64,000 nucleotides of DNA from Veillonella dispar (lineage in GTDB: Bacteria; Bacillota; Negativicutes; Veillonellales; Veillonellaceae): the NCBI RefSeq assembly GCF_900637515.1, contig NZ_LR134375.1, positions 1,013,952-1,077,951 on the forward strand, in the 5' to 3' direction. Under the pieces are notes generated by a model. The model saw only the letters and a list, made by a program, of their open reading frames with translations. It was not told the DNA's origin and made no database searches. Position numbers and translations under genes: made by a program. Positions 1 to 9,654 of this stretch are shown one piece after another (the stretch's first letter is position 1; the number at the start of each line of letters is the position of its first letter).

Positions 1-566
1 GAAGATATATTAAACAAAACACGTTATATTCAAGAGCGGCTATTAAACAAGGTGTTGGTTGGTTTGGTTCACAACCTGAATATGGTAATGGAGCACCAAG
101 TACTCGGTTTACACAACTTTTAGTAGATGTGGATTATCAAATGCCTCGTACATGGGGGCATAGGCCAGCAAGTATTACTACATCATTCCATGGACAATGG
201 ACATTAGGGGATAAACGTTTATTCTCTAGAGATATGATTAGCCTTGGCAATCGATATACGGTACAAGGGTTTGATGGTGAGAATACATTAATGGCTGAAA
301 GCGGTTGGTATATGCGTAATGAAGTTGCTAGCTATATCCCTAAATGGCGCTCAAGTATCTATGCTAATGTAGATTTTGGCGCTGTATATGGTCCAAGTAC
401 AGATGTATTAACAGGTAAATTTATCGCTGGTACTAGTTTAGGGATGAAAGGGCAGTTCAAATCTGGATTATTCTATGATGTATTTGTTGGTGTCCCATTA
501 TATAAACCGAGTGGTTATAGAACAGACTCTGTAACTACAGGTTTCCAAGCTGGTATACGATTCTAA
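1..566 (+). CDS. TpsB outer-membrane secretion transporter (FhaC/ShlB/CdiB family), 3' end only
   Basis: This is the C-terminal end of a two-partner secretion transporter; the gene begins before the window. The reading frame is open from base 3 to the TAA at 564-566. The visible part reads as outer-membrane beta-barrel, with alternating polar and aromatic residues, the stretch GNRYTVQGFDGE typical of the VRGF/Y motif of TpsB barrels, and a terminal strand ending in GIRF with the final aromatic residue expected of an Omp85-like barrel. In this family the barrel exports one dedicated TpsA partner across the outer membrane. The very large TpsA gene starts 36 bases downstream, so the two are almost surely cotranscribed. 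The POTRA domains and signal peptide lie outside the window. Confidence 0.85.
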   Translation, partial: RYIKQNTLYSRAAIKQGVGWFGSQPEYGNGAPSTRFTQLLVDVDYQMPRTWGHRPASITTSFHGQWTLGDKRLFSRDMISLGNRYTVQGFDGENTLMAESGWYMRNEVASYIPKWRSSIYANVDFGAVYGPSTDVLTGKFIAGTSLGMKGQFKSGLFYDVFVGVPLYKPSGYRTDSVTTGFQAGIRF

Positions 567-602
567 TTAGTTTGAGTATATGTATTAATAGAGAGAGTAA
601 TT

Positions 603-3600
603 ATGAAAGAAAAACGATTACAATATAAAATTGCCGTATGGCTTACTATGGGTTTAATGATTGTAGACCCATTAGTAGTTCCATTTGCCTATGCTGCAAA
701 TCCTATTGAGGTTGACAAAAATGCACCACATGAAAGACAAGCTACGGTTGGACAAGCTGCTAATGGTATTACATTAGTGAATGTTGCAGGTCCTTCTGCT
801 GGTGGAGTATCTAGAAATGATTATACTAACTTTAATGTACCGCAAAATGGTGTAATACTTAATAACTCCTACCAAATGGCTAATACAAAATTAGGTGGAT
901 ATGTACCTGGTAATGCTAATATGATGCGCGGTTCTGCCAATGTTATTGTTAACGAGGTTACATCACATAACCCAACTGAGATGAAAGGGTTTATTGAGGT
1001 AGCAGGTCGTAAAGCTTCAGTAGTTGTGGCTAATCCAAATGGTATTACTGTAGATGGTGGTGGCTTTATCAATACAGATCGAGCCGTATTAACTACAGGT
1101 AAAACAGAATATGATTCAAAGGGAAATCTAAACTCCTATCGCGTAGAGCAAGGTCGTGTTTCTATTAACGGAAACGGTCTTAATGCTAAAGATGCTAACT
1201 CACTACAAATTTTAACAGAAGCTACAAATGTAAATGCCGGAGTGTGGGCTAATACAATTGAAACCCGTACTGGCAAAAATACAATAGAGGCTAATACATT
1301 AGACACTCAAAAGATTGGTGATTCTAGTAATGTTGGTTTAGATGTCGCTGCTATTGGTGGTATGTATGCTAATTCTATTACCATGAAAGGTACCAATACT
1401 GGTCTGGGTGTAAATGTTAAAGGTGTAGTAAGCTCTACACAAGCATCTAGTATTACTAGTGATGGTAAAATTATAGTTGATGGTGGTGTTACAAGTAATG
1501 GCAACACTACGTTAGCTGGTCAAAGTATTGCCATTCACAATAGTGGTGTGGTTCAAGGTGATGTATCTACGACGGTAAATAGTCAAGATACACTAAATAA
1601 TAGTGGTCTTATTAACTCTGGAAACACTACGGCCATAAAAGCAAAATCTGTAGATAATCATGAAGGTGGACGCATTTATGGTGATACTGTAGCTATTGAT
1701 GCAAATACAGTTATAAATCACACAAATTCTGAAATAGAACAGCGTTACCATAAAGCTGGTAAGGATTTAGAAAAGGCTAAAAATGATCTTGATGCTGAAT
1801 GGAATGCTGATATCACTAAATATAAAACTAAAACAGAGTTAGAAGCACATCGTCAACGTATTAAAGAGTTAACAAAGACTTATGATGAAGCACAAGAGAA
1901 CGTTACTGCCATAAAAAAAGAATTAGATACGCATAAGTCAGGTGTCATTGCAGGTCGTAATCACGTTGATATAAATACAGATACAATAAATAATACGGGT
2001 AAAGGTTTCATCTATAGTGGTGGCACTATGGACCTTACTGCTAAACAAGGTATAAGTAATACGGGAGCAACTATTAAAGCCGTAAAGTCTATTGAACTAG
2101 ATACACCTGTAGTAAATAATGAAAATGTTGCATTAGGTGTTAAGCGTATTTCAGATGGTATTACTAAAAATCCTGATAAATTAAAAGTTACTCATCCACA
2201 TCATAAATTAGAAGGCCAAGTATTTGATAAATCTGAATTCCCTTATGCTGATTATAAAAGTGGCTATGGTACACCTCATGTAAAACCTGTTAAGACTGCT
2301 GAAGATGAAGCTTATAATAAAGAAATGGATAAGCGTGAAAACCGTGTTAATGAATTTACTATTATCCGTACCGAAACAGAGCATACTCATAAAGAGGTTA
2401 CTAATGATGATCCGGGTGTTATTAGTAGTGGCGGTGACGTTGTAACAACAGGTATTCTCCATAATGATAATAGTAAAGTTATTTCTGGGGGCACTGTTCA
2501 TGCTAAAGGGTCCATACAAAATATATCAGATTCAATAAGTGATAAGACATTCATAACGGGTACTACACAAGAAAGTTATACAACAAAAGTTGATAAAAGC
2601 CATCACATAGGGCGTAAAAAGAAACGTAGAAAGTGGAGATCTGAAGTCTATATGACTCCAACTATTACTGAAACCAATCTAAAGCCAATTGGTACAGTTC
2701 AAGAGCATGCTGAAGATACATTGTCTAAAGCTACTATTGCTAAGGTAAATGATAGTTTAGATCCCTATGGTTTAGATGGTGGCAAAGGTAAAGAAAGTCA
2801 TACTATAGATGGTTTATCCTTACCAACAGAGGCACTATATCAAATTCATCCAGATATTACAGCTAATGCTTTGATAGAGACTGATTCTGCTTTTACCAAT
2901 AGAAAGAATTTCCTATCCTCTCAATATATGATTGATGCCTTAGCAAATGATCCAGAACGAAGATTAAAACGTTTAGGTGATGGATTCTATGAGCAGCAGC
3001 TTATTAATGAGCAAATTGTATCAGCTACGGGCAAACAATATTTAGAAGGTTATACAGATAATGAGGCTGAATATAAAGCATTGTTAGAGGCCGGTATAGC
3101 CTTTGGTAAAGCTTTTAAATTAGCTCCAGGAATTGCTTTATCTAAAGAACAAATGGAAAGTATAACGACTGATATGGTGTGGTTAGAAACTAAAACAGTT
3201 GTAGTAGAAGGAAAAGCTCAACAAGTTCTATATCCTAAAGTATATTTAGCGAAACAACCTGCAAAATCTGTTGATGCAATGGGTGGAATCATAAGTGGTA
3301 AAGCTATTGTTAGCAATACTAATGCAGATATTCTAAATCAAGGCATTATGACTGCGGATACAATTGTATTAGGTGCTCATGATGTACAAAATACAGGCCG
3401 TATCGATGGACGCAAAGTGAATATTAAAGCATCACAAGATGTAACAAATACAGGTAATATTCATGGTGATAAACAGGTTAACATTAATGCAGGTCGTGAT
3501 ATTAATGTAGGTGCTCATGTAGATAGATTAGAACATCACGATATTGTTAGTCGTCAAGGTACTATTGGTGTAGCAAAAGATGGTGATTTAGTTTTATCTG

Positions 3601-6600
3601 CGAAACGAGATGTTAACCTTAAAGGTGCTATTGTTCATACTAAAGATAATTCTAAAGCAACGATTGAGGCTGGGAATAATATTAATTTAACAACAGAATC
3701 ATTATCCTCCAAAAAGGATATGACTGTTAATAGTGATAACTATAATCGTACTGATCGTCGTACAGAATTAGGTACAGCTATTTTAAGTGATGGTCATGTT
3801 AATTTGCATGCAGAAAATGATGTAAATATTCGTAATGGTATTGTTAATAGTGAACATGGTGTCACATCTGTTGAAGCAGGAAATGATGTTAACATCACTA
3901 ATGGAAAAAGTTATAGCCGTGATGAATATGGTCTAAAATACAAAGAAAAGAGTTTACTATCTCGTACAACTAATATCATTCGTACAGATCACGAACATAC
4001 AGGTGTTTTATCTTCTACGATTGGTGGAGATACGATTAATGTGAAAGCTAATCGCAATGTTTCTGTAACAGGTTCTAATATTTTGGGAACAAAAGATGTA
4101 TCTGTATCTGCAGGTAATGACGTGCGTACAGATTCTGGTGAAGAAACTCAACGTGATGATGTATATCAATATAGCAAAAAGTCTGGTCTGATGGGGGCAG
4201 GTATAGGCTTTACTATTGGTAGTAAAAAAGTGACTGATACATTAGAAGGAAATTCTAAAACTAATGTAAATACATTAATTGGTTCTGCGAATGGAAAAAT
4301 TAGTATTGATGCTAATAATAAAGCACATCTCACTAGTACTGATATAATTGGTAAAGATGATATTGAAGTTAGTGCTTCTGATATTACTCTTGATGGTAAA
4401 CATGATACTATAGCATCGAAACAGGAGCATGAAGAAAAACAATCGGGTTTAACTGTTAGCTTAGGTGGATCTATCGCATCAGCACTGACTACTGCACGTG
4501 GATTACAACGTAAGGCTAATAGCCGAGATGATAAACGCTTAGGAACTTTAGAATCTCTTGAAGCTGGTAAGGAACTTAAAAAAGGGTACAGTAAGATTCA
4601 AGAGTATAAAAACTTTACCCCTGATTTTGTACGAGATGAAGCACAAAAATCAATAGCGTCTGGAATACTTAAAGAACAAAAAGTAAAAGAAATCGATAGT
4701 CTTCTACAAAATAATAAATTAACCGACAAAACTAGAAAGGCATTAGAAAAAGAGAGAAAAAGATTAGCTGAAGAAGCAAGTTATGAAAAAGCAAAAGGCT
4801 ATAATGACTTAAAAGACATAAATGGGGATCAAAAGCAATACAAAGAAAATAAACGGGCAAAAAAAGATGGATTAGCTAATATTCATGTAAGTGTTGGCTC
4901 CAGTAAAAGTAGAAGTGAATCAAGATTAGATAGTAGTAAATATGCAGGAGGGCATATAGTATCTGATAATGGAATTAAATTAGTTACAAAACCAACTACA
5001 GCTGATTCAGGAGATATAGTGGCTATAGGGGAAACTATTCGAGGAGAATCTGTTGAATTGGATGCGAGTAGAAATCTCTCCTTACAAGCTGGAACAAATA
5101 CAACTACTATAACTGATAAATATGATAGTAAGGGCTGGTCAATTGGGGCTAACCTTAGTGTAAATGGTGGTGGCTTACTAGGTATTGATGCTAATTATAA
5201 TAAAGCAAATGAAAATGGTACTACAGTTAAAACAACTCATTCAGGGACGGTTGTTCAAGGAAATAAAGTAATTACAAATTCTGGAGCTGATACTGCTATT
5301 GTGGGATCAAAAGTATATGGTGACTCCATTCAATCTCAAATAGGCGGTAATTTAACAATTAAAAGCTTGCAAGATAGTGAAACCTATAGAGGCGAAAAGA
5401 AAAATGTAGGATTTAGTATATCTACAAATGGTACAAAATTAGGTGGCGTATCTGCAGAATATTCAAAAGGTAAAATGACTAGTGATTATACAAGTGTTAC
5501 GGAGCAAGCTGGACTATATGCAGGTGCTGAAGGATTTGATATCACAACTAAAGGAAATACTATATTAGAAGGTGCTGTTATTGATAGTAAGGCAAAAGCA
5601 GACAAGAATAAATTATCAACGAATTCCTTAACAGTTAAAGATATTAAAAATAAAGCTGAATATAAATCTAGTAATACAGGTTTAAGTTATACATCTGTAT
5701 CTGGATTTAAAAATTTAAGTCAAGCAGGTAAAGATGCTGTATATAATTCTCTAGGCTTATTACCAAAATTATTGCCAGATTCAGAAAAATCAGCTGAAAG
5801 TACTACAAAGTCTGTTATTTCTAATGGTACAATAACAACAGGATCATCTAATATTGATATTAATAAGATTTCCAAAGATACTAAAAATAGTCTAAATAAA
5901 CTTGATACTATTTTTGATAAGAAAAAGGTAGAAGAACGGCAAGAATTAGCACGATTATTCGCTAAAGATGCATTTGAGCAACTTCATTATTGGGAGCCTA
6001 AAACAAAAGAAGGAAAAGCTGCAAAGGCATTAGCGCATGCAGTAGTTGCTGAAACATCTGCACGTATAGCTGGAAACCCTAAAGGGAGTGGCTTCTATGC
6101 TGGTGCAACAAATGAAGCTTTGATTGGTGAAATTCATAAAATTGCTAAATCTAATCCAGCTGTAGCACAATGGCTAAGCGCAAGTTTAGGGGCTTTAGTA
6201 AATCACGGGCTTGGTAAATCTTCGATTACTGGAGCTACAGAGGCTCAATATGGAACAAAATGGAACTATGCTGGTGCATTGTTTCGAGTAGGTGTTGGTA
6301 CGTCCAAAATAGCTGTAAAAACAGCATCTGGAGAAACTATTACAGAGTTTATCCCTTATGTGGGTAACCCGAGCGCATTTGATCAAGTTACAACAAAGCC
6401 AGTTTCATTTAGTGATAGAGTTTCTGATCAAAGTACACCTATGGATGATGTAATTCCTCCAGGCTCAGATTTAACTGAATCAAGTAATCTATCATCACCG
6501 GTTGTTTTAAAATCAGAGGATTATAAAATATATAACCTTCCACCTGATATAGACAATCAAACTGGTCAAATAAGTGTATGGGATAATGAAAGACAAGAAT

Positions 6601-7703
6601 ATGTTAAAACTAATACGTATGAATTTGGTGGAATAAAAGTAAATGATCTAGGGGGTTATGATGAATTTAATCGTGCCATTTTTACTGAGGTCGGTACTGG
6701 TAATTTAGTATATGGTATAAATAAATATGGAGTAACCTTATATAGAGGTTCCGATGGTTCACCAAATTGGCATCTTGTTATACCAGAAAATAATTTTGCA
6801 AAAATAGGAAAGCTTGATGGAACTTCATTTGAACGTTTAAATATTACAACTGGAGATTTAGATATGCTGAGGGATCCAGGCTCTACAGCTATTTTTGATC
6901 CTGTAAATTCACGTATAATAAATAGTAATACAGGAAACCCTCTATCTAATATTGGGTATAAAAATTTTAAAAATAATATTAGTTTAGATACTATATCTAA
7001 AAATGATTTGGTCAATCTTCAGTGGGATAACGATGGTGTTACTGTTAAGGTTAAGGGTAAAGATTCTACTACTGATACAATTATTTTTGAAAATATGAGC
7101 TCAATGGGATATAAAAATAGTCAAACTGTTTTAGATGGAATACGTAGTGGTGCTATTACTCCAGGTAAACCAAAATTTACCAGAGAGCCTAAGTTTGATT
7201 TAGGCTTATCTTCGGTGAAATTAAATGATGGTCCTACAGAAGCTTTTAAAAATTGGAAAGGGATAACTGCTCAAGTAGGCGTAGATTTTCCTGCAACTGA
7301 GATTAATATGAGTGCATGGTCCGGAAATTCTGCATGGAGGGATACTAAAATGTATTTTGCTAGAATTAATATTGATACATTTTTAAGAGTAAATAAAAAA
7401 GAAGTCTCTATGGGAAGTAAAGGACGTGCTAATATAGGTGAATTAGATTTGAAAAAATCTTTTGATATTGATCGTTTTAAAGTAAATCTTGAAGGGCGTA
7501 TTGGTTATGGTGCTGGTGCTGGAGTGGAAGGTGGAATCCAATATTCTGATGGTAAGCTAGGTGCTTATTCAAGTTTGCAAAGACCAAAGCTGGGATTGAA
7601 TGGATCAGCCGGTGTTGATATTGAAATTAATGGTATCAATACTAAATTATTAGAAATAGATAAAAATTTAAATCATGATGATAAAAATAAAACAAAAAAG
7701 TAA
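603..7703 (+). CDS. TpsA/CdiA-like filamentous haemagglutinin exoprotein with C-terminal toxin module
   Basis: A 2366-residue exoprotein, the likely substrate of the TpsB upstream. Residues 1-32 form a signal peptide ending AYA-A. The TPS secretion domain covers about residues 33-290 and carries NPNGI and NTDRAVLTTG. A charged coiled-coil-like stretch lies near 379-446. It is followed by haemagglutinin-type beta-helix repeats (GNDVN, NINAGRDIN and similar) to about residue 1700. A pretoxin segment with FAKDAFEQLHYW and NPAVAQWLSASLGALVNHG ends at GATEAQ near residues 1876-1881. The last roughly 480 residues are unlike the rest and are the presumed effector module, glycine-rich near the end. 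The pretoxin segment is repeated in the decayed module at 8.7 kb, where similarity stops just after GATEAQ, which marks the module boundary. CdiA-like function is inferred from architecture; I do not recognise the toxin fold. The start has a GAGAGAG ribosome site. Confidence 0.85.
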   Translation: MKEKRLQYKIAVWLTMGLMIVDPLVVPFAYAANPIEVDKNAPHERQATVGQAANGITLVNVAGPSAGGVSRNDYTNFNVPQNGVILNNSYQMANTKLGGYVPGNANMMRGSANVIVNEVTSHNPTEMKGFIEVAGRKASVVVANPNGITVDGGGFINTDRAVLTTGKTEYDSKGNLNSYRVEQGRVSINGNGLNAKDANSLQILTEATNVNAGVWANTIETRTGKNTIEANTLDTQKIGDSSNVGLDVAAIGGMYANSITMKGTNTGLGVNVKGVVSSTQASSITSDGKIIVDGGVTSNGNTTLAGQSIAIHNSGVVQGDVSTTVNSQDTLNNSGLINSGNTTAIKAKSVDNHEGGRIYGDTVAIDANTVINHTNSEIEQRYHKAGKDLEKAKNDLDAEWNADITKYKTKTELEAHRQRIKELTKTYDEAQENVTAIKKELDTHKSGVIAGRNHVDINTDTINNTGKGFIYSGGTMDLTAKQGISNTGATIKAVKSIELDTPVVNNENVALGVKRISDGITKNPDKLKVTHPHHKLEGQVFDKSEFPYADYKSGYGTPHVKPVKTAEDEAYNKEMDKRENRVNEFTIIRTETEHTHKEVTNDDPGVISSGGDVVTTGILHNDNSKVISGGTVHAKGSIQNISDSISDKTFITGTTQESYTTKVDKSHHIGRKKKRRKWRSEVYMTPTITETNLKPIGTVQEHAEDTLSKATIAKVNDSLDPYGLDGGKGKESHTIDGLSLPTEALYQIHPDITANALIETDSAFTNRKNFLSSQYMIDALANDPERRLKRLGDGFYEQQLINEQIVSATGKQYLEGYTDNEAEYKALLEAGIAFGKAFKLAPGIALSKEQMESITTDMVWLETKTVVVEGKAQQVLYPKVYLAKQPAKSVDAMGGIISGKAIVSNTNADILNQGIMTADTIVLGAHDVQNTGRIDGRKVNIKASQDVTNTGNIHGDKQVNINAGRDINVGAHVDRLEHHDIVSRQGTIGVAKDGDLVLSAKRDVNLKGAIVHTKDNSKATIEAGNNINLTTESLSSKKDMTVNSDNYNRTDRRTELGTAILSDGHVNLHAENDVNIRNGIVNSEHGVTSVEAGNDVNITNGKSYSRDEYGLKYKEKSLLSRTTNIIRTDHEHTGVLSSTIGGDTINVKANRNVSVTGSNILGTKDVSVSAGNDVRTDSGEETQRDDVYQYSKKSGLMGAGIGFTIGSKKVTDTLEGNSKTNVNTLIGSANGKISIDANNKAHLTSTDIIGKDDIEVSASDITLDGKHDTIASKQEHEEKQSGLTVSLGGSIASALTTARGLQRKANSRDDKRLGTLESLEAGKELKKGYSKIQEYKNFTPDFVRDEAQKSIASGILKEQKVKEIDSLLQNNKLTDKTRKALEKERKRLAEEASYEKAKGYNDLKDINGDQKQYKENKRAKKDGLANIHVSVGSSKSRSESRLDSSKYAGGHIVSDNGIKLVTKPTTADSGDIVAIGETIRGESVELDASRNLSLQAGTNTTTITDKYDSKGWSIGANLSVNGGGLLGIDANYNKANENGTTVKTTHSGTVVQGNKVITNSGADTAIVGSKVYGDSIQSQIGGNLTIKSLQDSETYRGEKKNVGFSISTNGTKLGGVSAEYSKGKMTSDYTSVTEQAGLYAGAEGFDITTKGNTILEGAVIDSKAKADKNKLSTNSLTVKDIKNKAEYKSSNTGLSYTSVSGFKNLSQAGKDAVYNSLGLLPKLLPDSEKSAESTTKSVISNGTITTGSSNIDINKISKDTKNSLNKLDTIFDKKKVEERQELARLFAKDAFEQLHYWEPKTKEGKAAKALAHAVVAETSARIAGNPKGSGFYAGATNEALIGEIHKIAKSNPAVAQWLSASLGALVNHGLGKSSITGATEAQYGTKWNYAGALFRVGVGTSKIAVKTASGETITEFIPYVGNPSAFDQVTTKPVSFSDRVSDQSTPMDDVIPPGSDLTESSNLSSPVVLKSEDYKIYNLPPDIDNQTGQISVWDNERQEYVKTNTYEFGGIKVNDLGGYDEFNRAIFTEVGTGNLVYGINKYGVTLYRGSDGSPNWHLVIPENNFAKIGKLDGTSFERLNITTGDLDMLRDPGSTAIFDPVNSRIINSNTGNPLSNIGYKNFKNNISLDTISKNDLVNLQWDNDGVTVKVKGKDSTTDTIIFENMSSMGYKNSQTVLDGIRSGAITPGKPKFTREPKFDLGLSSVKLNDGPTEAFKNWKGITAQVGVDFPATEINMSAWSGNSAWRDTKMYFARINIDTFLRVNKKEVSMGSKGRANIGELDLKKSFDIDRFKVNLEGRIGYGAGAGVEGGIQYSDGKLGAYSSLQRPKLGLNGSAGVDIEINGINTKLLEIDKNLNHDDKNKTKK

Positions 7704-7715
7704 GAGGTATGAGAA

Positions 7716-8174
7716 TTGACTGTCAAAAATAAATTATTAGATTTTTTAAATGATCAGCGATTTCGTTGGATATCTTCGTTAATTTTATTGCTTGGTTTTT
7801 TTATTGGAAGCTTACAAGATATAAATTATGAGTTCTCATTTTCGGTTTTAGAAGGAATGTTTCCCGCTTTTTTATATTCCTGCGTTATGTTGGGACCTTT
7901 ATATAAAAGAAGAAAACTATATCGATTTATATATAAGCGAGCGTTAAATATATGCGGTTCAAAAACAAAAGTATTTCTTTATATTTTTTTGGGCCTGCAT
8001 GGTAAATTACTGGGAATTAATGTCACACATAAAAGTAAATTTAAATGGGCGATTATAATTATTAGTTATATAGTTTTTGTAGGCTGGACAATACAAAGTG
8101 AGATGCCATTTGTTTTAAAGTTAGTTATTGTAGTTATAGCGACATATAGATTATTAGTTTCTATAAACTCCTAA
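7716..8174 (+). CDS. Multi-pass membrane protein, candidate immunity protein (CdiI position)
   Basis: A 152-residue protein starting at TTG, 12 bases after the TpsA stop, with an AGAGG ribosome site at 7702-7706. The nearby ATG at 7709 is in another frame and closes after seven codons, so TTG is the credible start. It has at least four hydrophobic segments (roughly residues 18-38, 42-66, 106-126 and 129-148) separated by basic loops such as KRRKLYRFIYKR. In CDI systems the gene immediately after cdiA encodes immunity, and integral-membrane immunity proteins usually protect against toxins acting at the inner membrane. Position and topology therefore suggest an immunity protein against a membrane-active toxin. 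No family is recognised, so this rests on context alone. Confidence 0.6.
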   Translation: MTVKNKLLDFLNDQRFRWISSLILLLGFFIGSLQDINYEFSFSVLEGMFPAFLYSCVMLGPLYKRRKLYRFIYKRALNICGSKTKVFLYIFLGLHGKLLGINVTHKSKFKWAIIIISYIVFVGWTIQSEMPFVLKLVIVVIATYRLLVSINS

Positions 8175-8249
8175 TGAAATAGATGATATTCAGTAGATTG
8201 TAATATTTCTAGATAGTGTCAATAATTTAGTGTAAACATCTTTTTATTC

Positions 8250-8462
8250 TCAATTACCAAACATATTTTGTAACTGGCTAAATGTTACACCAAATTCATG
8301 ATGTACTTTACCAAAGAATTTAGTATTATACTCAGTAGTAAATGAATATACAAAAGTATCTAATAATTCAATTGACGATATGTAGCCAACAACGTTGAAA
8401 CCGTGCTCTTGGATATATTTCCTAACAAGCTTATTGCAATCCTTAAAATTCATTACCGACAA
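8250..8462 (-). CDS. Small hypothetical protein, probably a gene remnant
   Basis: A 70-residue reading frame on the reverse strand, opening at TTG 8462, with an in-frame ATG at 8453. I recognise no family. It contains the readable stretches KLVRKYIQEHGFNVVGYISS and KFFGKVHHEFGVTFSQLQNM. There is no convincing ribosome site, and the frame directly upstream on the same strand (8443-8613) is a broken piece of another protein. It may be the tail of a decayed reverse-strand gene and not a functional one. It sits between the candidate immunity gene and insertion-sequence debris. Confidence 0.3.
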   Translation of the reverse strand: MSVMNFKDCNKLVRKYIQEHGFNVVGYISSIELLDTFVYSFTTEYNTKFFGKVHHEFGVTFSQLQNMFGN

Positions 8463-8613
8463 AAAGGAGAATGTCCTCTAGACCTTTTTGTTTTGCATGA
8501 TCTAATAGCCCTTTGTAGACTAATATTCTTTCATTAGGATGTATACCATAATCAACGACATGGTTATCTCTTTATGGTGTAATACCAATTAAAACATGAA
8601 GAGCCTCTCTTTG
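8443..8613 (-). pseudogene. Transposase-like remnant (possibly IS256/mutator family)
   Basis: Reading the reverse strand from 8613, the frame gives QREALHVLIGITP, a stop codon, then further residues ending GLEDILLFVG. IS256-type mutator transposases carry a similar ALH-x-LIGI-TPEG stretch followed by GLEEVLLFV, so this looks like a fragment of one. There is an internal stop at the TP position and no start codon, and the similarity fades after LLFVG. Nothing else of the element is visible. The family call comes from memory of the motif and is tentative. Confidence 0.35.
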
Positions 8614-8617
8614 ATAT

Positions 8618-8696
8618 GTACCCCCTTTACTGGATAATCAGTAAAGGGGGTACTTTCATGAGATATAGTTATAAATTTAAAAAGAAAGCTATTGAG
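8618..8696 (+). mobile_element. Left-end remnant of an IS3-family-like insertion sequence
   Basis: A perfect 15-base inverted repeat (GTACCCCCTTTACTG at 8618-8632 and its complement at 8639-8653, spacer 6) is followed at 8658 by ATG and the frame MRYSYKFKKKAIEL. That resembles the start of IS3-group OrfA transposases (typically RYSYEFK followed by a VELY-like stretch). After 12-14 codons the transposase frame runs into sequence homologous to the CdiA-like pretoxin region, so only the first few dozen bases of the element remain. The junction lies within about 8690-8697. The element or a deletion at its edge appears to have removed the 5' part of the orphan toxin module. Confidence 0.55.
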
Positions 8697-9654
8697 TTAT
8701 CTGCCTAAATTATTACTAGATTCAAGTAAATCTTCCAAAAGCACTACGAAGTCTGATATTGCTAATGGTACAATAAAAACACAGACTTCTAATATTGATA
8801 TTGATAAAATTTCACGTGATACGAAGTATAGTCTAAATAAACTAGATACGATTTCTGATAAGAAAAAAGTAGAATAACGTCAAGAATTGGCTCGGCTATT
8901 TGCAAAAGATGCATTTGAACAACTTCACTACTGGCAACCTAAAACTAAAAAAGAGAAAATTTCAAAAGCATTTGCTCATGCTAAAGTAGTAGAATCTTCT
9001 GCCCGTATTGCAGGAAATCCAGCTGGAAGTGGATTTTATGCAGGTTTTAGTAATGAGGCGTTGATTGGTGAAATTCAAAAAATTGCCAAATCTAATCCGG
9101 CTGTAGCACAATGGTTAAGTGCAAGTTTAGGGGCTCTAGTAAATCATGGGCTTGGTAAATCTCAAATTATTGGTGCAACTGAAGCACAAAATGCAACAAA
9201 AAATAATGCATATGGTGTAATGAAAAAGAATACAGAACTCGAACCTTGGGATTATTATATTATCGATCTTTATGGTAACGTATATAAAAGAACTAATACG
9301 GACGATTCATTAGTATCGCCATCAGTTGTTCGTAATGGTATCGTAACAACTGTGGTTAAACAAAATCCTGCTAAAGGTTATCAATCTGATGGCCAAGAAG
9401 TATTTGTCTATCCAGATGGTCCATATGTTAATATTGATGAGCCATTGGGAAAAGTGCATGTAGGATAAGCACATTTACTAACTAATACAAGTTCTTCATG
9501 GGATAATCCTAGTGTAAATAATCCTGCAGTAGTTGAAGAAGCACCAAGAGTTATAGATGCATACCTGAAGAATCCACCAGTAGAATTTATAGAGTTTATA
9601 GTAATAGCTCAGAACCAGTATTTACAGGAGAATATCAAGGAAAGAGGAATTTAA
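8695..9654 (+). pseudogene. Orphan cdiA-CT module: pretoxin repeat plus different toxin, decayed
   Basis: From 8695 this repeats the pretoxin region of the large exoprotein: PKLLLDS, NIDIDKISRDTK, then FAKDAFEQLHYW and NPAVAQWLSASLGALVNHG, ending GATEAQ. Beyond that point the sequence is unrelated to the first module (PWDYYIIDLYGNVYKRTN and DGQEVFVYPDGPYVNI). It has no secretion domain and no start of its own; the 5' side abuts insertion-sequence debris. An in-frame TAA at 8875-8877 replaces the GAA codon of the parent, and a second TAA at 9466-9468 is followed by 61 more in-frame codons to a stop at 9652. It is the textbook arrangement of a displaced CDI toxin tip that can recombine onto the main gene, here apparently no longer intact. 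A frame restarting at 8887 could in principle still be translated. Confidence 0.75.

Noticed and set aside
869-7015. Several open reverse-strand frames inside the large exoprotein gene
   Set aside because: They lack ribosome sites and protein-like composition and lie opposite a continuous, clearly coding forward frame.
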